This document shows positions 58,474 through 64,000 of a DNA stretch of 64,000 nt, one piece after another. Positions within the stretch are counted from its first letter, which is position 1. Each line of letters opens with the position of its first letter. Origin of the DNA: Paenibacillus nasutitermitis (GTDB lineage Bacteria; Bacillota; Bacilli; Paenibacillales; Paenibacillaceae). A model generated the notes under the pieces. It was given only the letters and a program-made list of their open reading frames with translations, had not been told where the DNA came from and searched no databases. The stretch spans positions 682,001 to 746,000 of the forward strand of contig NZ_BMHP01000003.1 in assembly GCF_014641075.1 (NCBI RefSeq). The letters are read 5' to 3'. A program made the position numbers and the translations under genes.

Positions 58474-58893
58474 CTAGTCTTCCAATCGCATATACACACT
58501 TCTTTCATTAAAGCCCAGCGACTTCCAGAACTGATGTCCTCTTTCATTCCAGGACATCACTTCAATATCGATTTGATGCGTTCCTAATAAATCAATCAAC
58601 TTCGTGAAAGCCGTTTTTCCATATCCCTGTCTTCGACTATCTCTACAAATAAAGAACTGCCTGAGATATAAGGGCTCCCTTGCATGGTTTATTAAAGCAT
58701 AACCTTTTATTTCGTTCTTTTCCTTAAATAGATACGCATTGTAGTCTGTATTTATAAAACCTTGCATTCTCTCTTTCAATTGCTCCATATTCATTTGATT
58801 GTCATACTGTTCGTCCTCAATAAGCTGCTTGTTTAAAACCGCAAGCAAGTCCAGGTCTTCATTTGAACAAGTCTGAATACATAATTCATTCAT
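58474..58893 (-). CDS. GNAT-family N-acetyltransferase
   Basis: A 139-residue acetyltransferase. The acetyl-CoA loop is RDSRRQGYGKTAFTKLIDLL (R-x-x-G-x-G/A form), followed by IDIEVMSWNERGHQFWKSLG with FNERSVYMRLED as the C-terminal strand. AAAGGTGAT lies 8 bp before the ATG. It stands alone between an ABC-F gene and a dioxygenase gene in the same direction. The substrate cannot be told from sequence; small GNATs of this type act on amines, drugs or protein N-termini. Confidence 0.88.
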   Translation of the reverse strand: MNELCIQTCSNEDLDLLAVLNKQLIEDEQYDNQMNMEQLKERMQGFINTDYNAYLFKEKNEIKGYALINHAREPLYLRQFFICRDSRRQGYGKTAFTKLIDLLGTHQIDIEVMSWNERGHQFWKSLGFNERSVYMRLED

Positions 58894-59006
58894 ATCAGAT
58901 CACCTTTAAAACGCAGACGGCAAAATGAACGCCGAGCAGCTTGATTTGTTGATTTGCGACCAGGTTAACTATCATGAATACGGTTACCGATTATACGAGA
59001 GCCGTA

Positions 59007-59789
59007 CTAGACCCAATCCTCTTGACCTTTGAAAGGCATATGAACTCCCTCGATATACCGCGGCTTCGGCAGATATTCATTAATGCCGGGAACCGCTTCT
59101 CCCCGGAGCAGAAAAGCGCTCGGCCAGGTTTCCGCCTTGATCCTCGTGCTGGTCGGAATGTAGCGAATCGTCAAGCCGCAGCGGCGCAAAGGGGAGTGGT
59201 TGGCTTCCGACCCATGAATGATATTGGGATGATGCACCGAGACGCTTCCCGACTTCAGCACAAGATCCACCGCTTTGGATTCTTCAACTAGGGCGGGATC
59301 CACTTCCGATTCCAGTACGCTGTCCACATCCGTGTACCGCTTCATTTCATGCAGATTCATCGTCTGTGTGCCGGGAATAACGCGCATACAGCCATTTTCC
59401 GGCAGCGAATCGTCAACTGCAAGCCACAGCGTAATCACATTCATCGGCTCAAGCGGCCAGTAGCTCCCGTCCTGGTGCCACAGAACCGGCTTGCCGTCAA
59501 AAGGCGGCTTGCTGATATAATGCGAAGCGAACAGCGCAATATCCGGTCCGATAAACTGCTCGGCAATATCGAGCAGACGGTCATCGCCGATCAGCCTCAC
59601 CCAGAACGGATCGTCCGTAATGTACATATTGCCCAGCTGCTCGGGACGGACGCCCGGATATTTGCGCATCAACCATTCGATATGCTCTTTGGCTTCCGCC
59701 ATTAACCCGGCATCCAGCACATTTTCAAATACGGCATAACCTTCCTCATCGTATTGCTTTTTTAAGGCTTTCAGACCTGATTCATTCAT
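59007..59789 (-). CDS. Phytanoyl-CoA dioxygenase (PhyH)-family Fe(II)/2-oxoglutarate oxygenase
   Basis: A 260-residue double-stranded beta-helix oxygenase. The iron ligands are visible as H105 and D107 in WHQDGSYW and distal H192 in NIIHGSEANHS; Arg202/203 in SPLRRCGLTIRY should hold 2-oxoglutarate. All are intact, so it should be an active hydroxylase or halogenase-like enzyme. The first-gene position, only 7 bp downstream of the giant SLH protein gene, suggests co-transcription. PhyH enzymes modify small hydrophobic or secondary metabolites; the substrate is unknown. Confidence 0.88.
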   Translation of the reverse strand: MNESGLKALKKQYDEEGYAVFENVLDAGLMAEAKEHIEWLMRKYPGVRPEQLGNMYITDDPFWVRLIGDDRLLDIAEQFIGPDIALFASHYISKPPFDGKPVLWHQDGSYWPLEPMNVITLWLAVDDSLPENGCMRVIPGTQTMNLHEMKRYTDVDSVLESEVDPALVEESKAVDLVLKSGSVSVHHPNIIHGSEANHSPLRRCGLTIRYIPTSTRIKAETWPSAFLLRGEAVPGINEYLPKPRYIEGVHMPFKGQEDWV

Positions 59790-59796
59790 GCAGTCA

Positions 59797-62700
59797 TCAT
59801 CCTTTCAATCTGTTTAGCCCGTTGTAGATCAATTGGGCGCTTTCGGCCCGGGTAGCCGAATCGAGCGGCGCGAAGCTTCCATCGGCCCTTCCCTGGATAA
59901 GCTGCAGCCGAATCGCTTCGTTCACAGCTTCGCTCGCCCAGCCGCTGATCTTCCTCATATCCTTGAAGACGGAATGCCCTTCTCCCGCCATTTCATCAGG
60001 CGCATGATGGAGCAAAGACCTTACCAGCATGACAGCCATCTGTTCGCGGGTTATGACTTGATTGGGACCAAATTCCTCAGTCGTTATCCCCGTAATGATA
60101 CCTGCCCTAAACGCAGCTGCTACCGGATCGGCATACCAGCTGTCTTCCGGCACGTCGGCAAATCCCGCATTCGTTCCGGCCTCCAGATCGAACGCACGTA
60201 CCAGCATGGCGGCAAATTCCGCCCGGGTCACATCCCCCTTCGGCTCGAAGCGGCCGCTTGGCGTGCCTTCGACAATCTGACGGGCGCTCAGATCGCGCAG
60301 CACCTCGTAAGCCCAATATTCGGAAGGCACATCTTCATAGCGGATGTCATATTCAAGAAGCGCATACATGCCCGGTTCGGTAATCTCAGCCGTATACTTG
60401 TTATTTTCAATATCAGCCGGGATATAGGTTAGTTTGCCATCGGGCGAAATCCTGTACAGATAGACCGGTCCGACCTTGTCTGCTGCCATTCGCTCGAACG
60501 CAAGCTTCACCGGCTCGGTAAAATGTTCCGCTGACGATGTCCGGCCACCGGTTGAGACCTCCGCTCCCACTTCAAACAGGGGAGACTGGAGCTTTAGATT
60601 AACCTGTCCCGGAACAGCCGCCTGCTTCATCTTCTCAGCTGCCTGTTCATCGCTGATACGGTTGAGCAAGAGAGATAGCGTACCCTCTGCTGCCGATTCA
60701 TGCTGAGAGGTCAATGCCCGGAGCAGAGCTGCCGGGAAGGATGCGGAGAAGCTTCCGGCATTCACCTGCACCACCTGATTCTCAAGCACACTGCCAGCCT
60801 GCAGCGTCAGCTCCACTCTGCCTCCGGATTCGTTCATTGTTAGAACAAGACTGCTTAGCCCCAGCATGCTCCGAATTTCATCAAGGCTTATCTTCAGCAC
60901 AGAAGATGATCCATCCGTCCCTGCAGCTGAACCGACCGGACTGCCGTTCCCTGAAGGAGCTCCGGTTCCTCCATCTCCGCCAGAAGCGCCATTGCCTCCG
61001 GTTCCCTCTTCTCCGCCCGAACCGCCATTGCCCCCGGTTCCTTCTTCTCCGCCAGAGCCGCCATTGCCTCCGGTTCCTTCTTCTCCGCCCGAACCGCCAT
61101 TGCCACCAGTTCCTTCTTCTCCGCCGGAGCCGCCATTGCCACCTTCTCCGCCGTCAGGTTTGCCGATAAACTTCATATCGGCCCATTTGGACTGGTCGTC
61201 ACCGTCTCCTACCCACATGACCTGGCCCCAGATCCCGGGTCCGGCATTCCGGGTAGCGGCAACCGTCATTCCCACCTTTGTATCATTGGCGGGTACGAAT
61301 GGGACCGTTTGCAGCGCGCTCCAAGGGATTGCCATTTCCACAGTATATTTATGCGCTGCCTGATCAACGGATGATTCGATGACAGCGCTGGTCAGCGCTT
61401 CTTCCTCCTTGCCGGAGTCGCCGCCCCGTCGCATAAAGACATGTGGCTGGGAATCCGGACCGCTCGGCGTAAAGAATACGGCATAATCCCCCGAGCCATA
61501 CGTCGCCCCGTTCTTGTTGTGATCGATATCCAGGAAAAGCATCGAGGCAGTCGACACATACATCGTAGCTCCCGTCTCGGTGAAAGCGAAAGCACTGTCT
61601 TCCCGCTCCTCGAGCACGTACAGATTCTGGGCATCCCATTTCATCCGGTACTTTGCTTTCAAGCTGCCGGAATCGCCCCAAATCTTGCCGAAACGCAGAA
61701 TGTCAGGCGCAGATCCGCTAATCTCGATGGTCTGTGCATCGCTCCATTCATTCCCGTCAGCCTGGCCGTCGACCGTAACCGGGGAGGCAGCCCATGCAGC
61801 CTGATATTCCGGCTTGGTAAAGCTGATGTTGACTGGCAGCATAAATTCCGTAGCCGCCTCACCGGATGAGAAGCGGATCATCTGGGCAGGCTGCGCGGTC
61901 TGAATACCGGCATCTGCCGTCACCTCGACACGAATCAAACGCGTCTGGTGCGGGAGTAGCACGATGTTATTGTCCGGGAATGCAGCTGATAATTGCCCGG
62001 CGCCCTGCGCGGTCAGTACAAGCTTCTGCAGCATGCCGCCCCAGCCGCCCGCCTTTTGGCTGTTTCCGATTTTCACGTATACAGATCCGCTGTCACTGAC
62101 GTAAGGGCTAAGCGGATAGCTGCGTTCCGCCTGGTTGCTTTGCCCCACGACCGGCTGGCTCTCGACATCGGCAACCACCCAATTCTCCCCGTCCGTAGAG
62201 AAGGAGACCTCGAAGCGGTTCGCCAACGTTAACTTCGCTACCGGCTCGATCATCTCCTGCGTAACAGGCAGCCGATAGACAAAATAATGATCCGAATCGG
62301 CGTATCTGCTCCCGTCGCCGGCCAGCTCCGATCCGCTGTCCGCAAACAGATACGTGTTTTCCCCTTCTGTTCCCGTCCTGAAGGACAGCAGCTGCGTTTC
62401 TGCGTTCTCCGATAAGGTCATGTCCACATTCCGCGGCTCGGGATCGCGGTTCGTAATCGCAAGCTGAAGCGACCTTGTCTGACCAGGCTCAAGCTCCAGA
62501 GAGCGATTGGTACGTACCGTAAACGGCGCAATGCGCTGTTCATAACTAAGAGCGAAGCCATAGATAACCGGCCCGTTGCCTGTCGTTTTATCGGCATTCT
62601 CCATCTTGACGTAAACGCTGCTGCCTTCAGCGGCATAGGCGGACAAATCGATGGTCTTTATCGCCCGCCCCCGTTCGACCGGCGCTCTGTACAACTCCGT

Positions 62701-64000
62701 CCAGCTCACATTATCTGGCGAGACGCTGATGATATAATTGTTTGCGACATCAAGTGAAACACGCGCGTTCGCGTACTGGTTCAAATCGAACCCGTAGACC
62801 AGCTCTGCGTCATGATCCATAAACCGGAAATCCGCGATCGCGCCGCCGGTATTTTTCACCACATATGCGGCATCCAGATTGTCCTGGTTCGTTTTGACGA
62901 TTTTGTCCGTGAAATCGACCGGAATCGCATCCCCGACCGGCGCATCGGACCATTGCACGCTGATTTTCACACCGTCCTTGCGGTGGTCATGCCTGATAAG
63001 CAGCGTATTCGAGCCATTCTCCCATTCCCAGGATACGGTTACCGGGCTGCCGTTCTTATCGGTCCCCTCCACGGCCTGCGGATACACGCCGGCAGGTGAG
63101 CCAATTCTCGTGCTGGCCCGCGAATTCGGGGTCCCGGATAACGTAAATTCCGTTTTGTCCGGCATTTCCTCAACATCCGTCAAGCTGCCGCTGGCGAACA
63201 GGATTTCCGGTTTTACCGCCGCTTTGCCGGAGATATCAAGCAGCAGCATGCTGGATTCCGCCAGCATTTCCGTCATGCCCCCGACAACCGGGAGCCGATC
63301 GTCGAACAGGTTGATATAAGAGCCCTGCAGCTGAATCTGCGCCGGCTGCTCCAGCGTTTGGATCGCCGTATAAGGGCCACGTACGGCCTTCATTACATTC
63401 GTTTCCGTATAGGTTTCCCCCGCCTGCTCCACTGCATATTTGGCTATATCGCGGACAAGCTGGGAAGCTGTCTGACTGGCAGCGAAATACGCAGGCGTCA
63501 CGCCCAGTACAATCACTTTTCCGCTGCCGACAGGCTGCTCGTACGCGGCAGCTTTCCCGCCCGCTGTATATAACGGAACCGCCCCCGCTCCAAGGTCAGC
63601 CGTTGTGACGGTGAAATTACGGGGAATGACAACCGATTCGCGTCCGCCAAAAGCTCCGTCTCCTCCGGACGCCGCCTGCAGCTCCACGTCCGCGACCCCT
63701 GTGGAGGTTTGCTCATTGTTAACGGCCAATCCGAGCTTATTCCACAGGTCCTGCTTCGGCGACGGCAGATTCTGACCCTGCCACCATTCGGACAGGCTGT
63801 CGCTGGCGCCCGATCCGCCGGTATAAACAAGTACACCGCCCCCATTCACCCAATCGCGGATCGCTTCATTCACTTTATTGCCGGTTTGCGGACTGCCGTT
63901 TCCGTCAACCGCTTTCCAGACATCGTAGCTGGCGAACAACACCTTTGTAGTGGACAACGCTTCCGGTTTCGTTAAATTCTCCACCGGAATGACCTGTATC
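59797..64000 (-). CDS. Giant SLH-domain surface protein with CBM9-like domain (5' end beyond window)
   Basis: At least 1400 residues are in the window, and the frame remains open to the right edge. The visible N-terminal part includes a glutamine-amidotransferase/ThuA-like fold (VLFASYDVWKAV ... GGGVLVYTGGSG ... GSGKVIVLGVTPAYFAAS), then beta-rich regions with NPCBM/F5-8-like sequences, a CBM9-like carbohydrate-binding domain (WAASPVTVDGQADGNEWSDA to IWGQVMWVG), a Gly/Glu/Asn-rich linker made of four exact-length 36-bp repeats (60995-61138), a 180-residue region, and three C-terminal SLH domains (YEDVPSEYWAYEVLRDLSAR, FADVPEDSWYADPVAAAFRA, FKDMRKISGWASEAVNEAIR). It is a large polysaccharide-binding, wall-anchored protein, probably with a catalytic domain upstream. 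Confidence 0.88.
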   Translation of the reverse strand, partial: IQVIPVENLTKPEALSTTKVLFASYDVWKAVDGNGSPQTGNKVNEAIRDWVNGGGVLVYTGGSGASDSLSEWWQGQNLPSPKQDLWNKLGLAVNNEQTSTGVADVELQAASGGDGAFGGRESVVIPRNFTVTTADLGAGAVPLYTAGGKAAAYEQPVGSGKVIVLGVTPAYFAASQTASQLVRDIAKYAVEQAGETYTETNVMKAVRGPYTAIQTLEQPAQIQLQGSYINLFDDRLPVVGGMTEMLAESSMLLLDISGKAAVKPEILFASGSLTDVEEMPDKTEFTLSGTPNSRASTRIGSPAGVYPQAVEGTDKNGSPVTVSWEWENGSNTLLIRHDHRKDGVKISVQWSDAPVGDAIPVDFTDKIVKTNQDNLDAAYVVKNTGGAIADFRFMDHDAELVYGFDLNQYANARVSLDVANNYIISVSPDNVSWTELYRAPVERGRAIKTIDLSAYAAEGSSVYVKMENADKTTGNGPVIYGFALSYEQRIAPFTVRTNRSLELEPGQTRSLQLAITNRDPEPRNVDMTLSENAETQLLSFRTGTEGENTYLFADSGSELAGDGSRYADSDHYFVYRLPVTQEMIEPVAKLTLANRFEVSFSTDGENWVVADVESQPVVGQSNQAERSYPLSPYVSDSGSVYVKIGNSQKAGGWGGMLQKLVLTAQGAGQLSAAFPDNNIVLLPHQTRLIRVEVTADAGIQTAQPAQMIRFSSGEAATEFMLPVNISFTKPEYQAAWAASPVTVDGQADGNEWSDAQTIEISGSAPDILRFGKIWGDSGSLKAKYRMKWDAQNLYVLEEREDSAFAFTETGATMYVSTASMLFLDIDHNKNGATYGSGDYAVFFTPSGPDSQPHVFMRRGGDSGKEEEALTSAVIESSVDQAAHKYTVEMAIPWSALQTVPFVPANDTKVGMTVAATRNAGPGIWGQVMWVGDGDDQSKWADMKFIGKPDGGEGGNGGSGGEEGTGGNGGSGGEEGTGGNGGSGGEEGTGGNGGSGGEEGTGGNGASGGDGGTGAPSGNGSPVGSAAGTDGSSSVLKISLDEIRSMLGLSSLVLTMNESGGRVELTLQAGSVLENQVVQVNAGSFSASFPAALLRALTSQHESAAEGTLSLLLNRISDEQAAEKMKQAAVPGQVNLKLQSPLFEVGAEVSTGGRTSSAEHFTEPVKLAFERMAADKVGPVYLYRISPDGKLTYIPADIENNKYTAEITEPGMYALLEYDIRYEDVPSEYWAYEVLRDLSARQIVEGTPSGRFEPKGDVTRAEFAAMLVRAFDLEAGTNAGFADVPEDSWYADPVAAAFRAGIITGITTEEFGPNQVITREQMAVMLVRSLLHHAPDEMAGEGHSVFKDMRKISGWASEAVNEAIRLQLIQGRADGSFAPLDSATRAESAQLIYNGLNRLKG
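60995..61138 (-). repeat. Four tandem 36-bp repeats encoding a Gly-rich linker
   Basis: Four consecutive units of exactly 36 bp (60995-61030, 61031-61066, 61067-61102, 61103-61138), each encoding a permutation of GGNGGSGGEEGT, with a diverged fifth unit at 60959-60994. Units differ at a few third positions, so they are not newborn copies. They lie between the CBM9-like and C-terminal regions of the SLH protein and probably act as a flexible spacer of variable length. Confidence 0.9.

Noticed and set aside
60959..61138. CRISPR-like array
   Set aside because: The 36-bp units are directly adjacent without spacers and encode an in-frame Gly-rich linker.

Overview
The window looks like a chromosomal segment of a Gram-positive, spore-forming, low-to-moderate GC bacterium, most likely Paenibacillus or a close relative. 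The reasons are strong AGGAGG-type ribosome sites with frequent GTG and TTG starts, two S-layer-homology (SLH) surface proteins, an LPXTG-anchored adhesin, a CotS/CotSA-like spore coat pair, a barnase/barstar pair, a menaquinone-type methyltransferase and many TetR, LysR, MerR, DeoR and HxlR regulators. I see no rRNA, tRNA, CRISPR array, phage or intact insertion sequence. Genus assignment is inference.

Layout. 1-5 kb: the start of a LysR gene divergent from a DHDPS-family aldolase, an ECF sigma factor with its membrane-bound partner, a GH43 glycosidase and a small stalk-domain secreted protein. 4.5-12.2 kb: an efflux and regulator region with two TetR genes, three MFS transporters, a LysR gene, and an ankyrin lipoprotein/nucleoside deaminase pair. 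Several operator palindromes sit exactly where these regulators should act. 12.6-17 kb: two tandem paralogous membrane proteins beside a two-component system, followed by a recombination scar made of TetR-gene and HAD-phosphatase debris. 17.2-21.8 kb: redox and stress genes (YwrO-like quinone reductase with HxlR, EamA transporter with nitroreductase, TetR with an SDR). 21.8-23.2 kb: an AT-rich two-gene operon encoding an Hsp33-like protein without the redox zinc domain and a MerR regulator, driven by a promoter with a 19-bp spacer and a centred dyad.

23.5-25.7 kb: CotSA/CotS-like pair. 25.8-37.2 kb: two very large surface proteins, a multidomain SLH-anchored GH18 chitinase and a 2100-residue LPKTG adhesin with about ten Cna-B/SpaA repeats. 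37.3-38.1 kb: barstar and a lipoprotein-type barnase overlapping by 4 bp. 39.2-48.0 kb: a leftward locus that reads as a scavenging system for teichoic acid or glycerophosphodiesters: TagC-like secreted propeller, UgpB-like binding protein, two permeases, two glycerophosphodiester phosphodiesterases, a TarJ-like polyol-phosphate dehydrogenase, a DeoR regulator and MgtC. A shared TGTTCATT-type motif lies before its transcription units.

48-54 kb: small membrane and secreted proteins, UbiE/MenG-type methyltransferase, a leucine-rich-repeat protein and three truncated genes. 54-64 kb: GyrI-like protein, two ABC-F ATPases, GNAT acetyltransferase, a PhyH-type dioxygenase and the 3' part of a giant SLH/CBM9-like protein with 36-bp Gly-rich repeats that runs off the right edge.

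The most notable candidates for undescribed biology are the putative teichoic-acid salvage locus (39.7-48.0 kb) and the MerR-controlled zinc-less Hsp33-like protein (21.8-23.2 kb). All functional calls come from reading the sequence; no database search was run.
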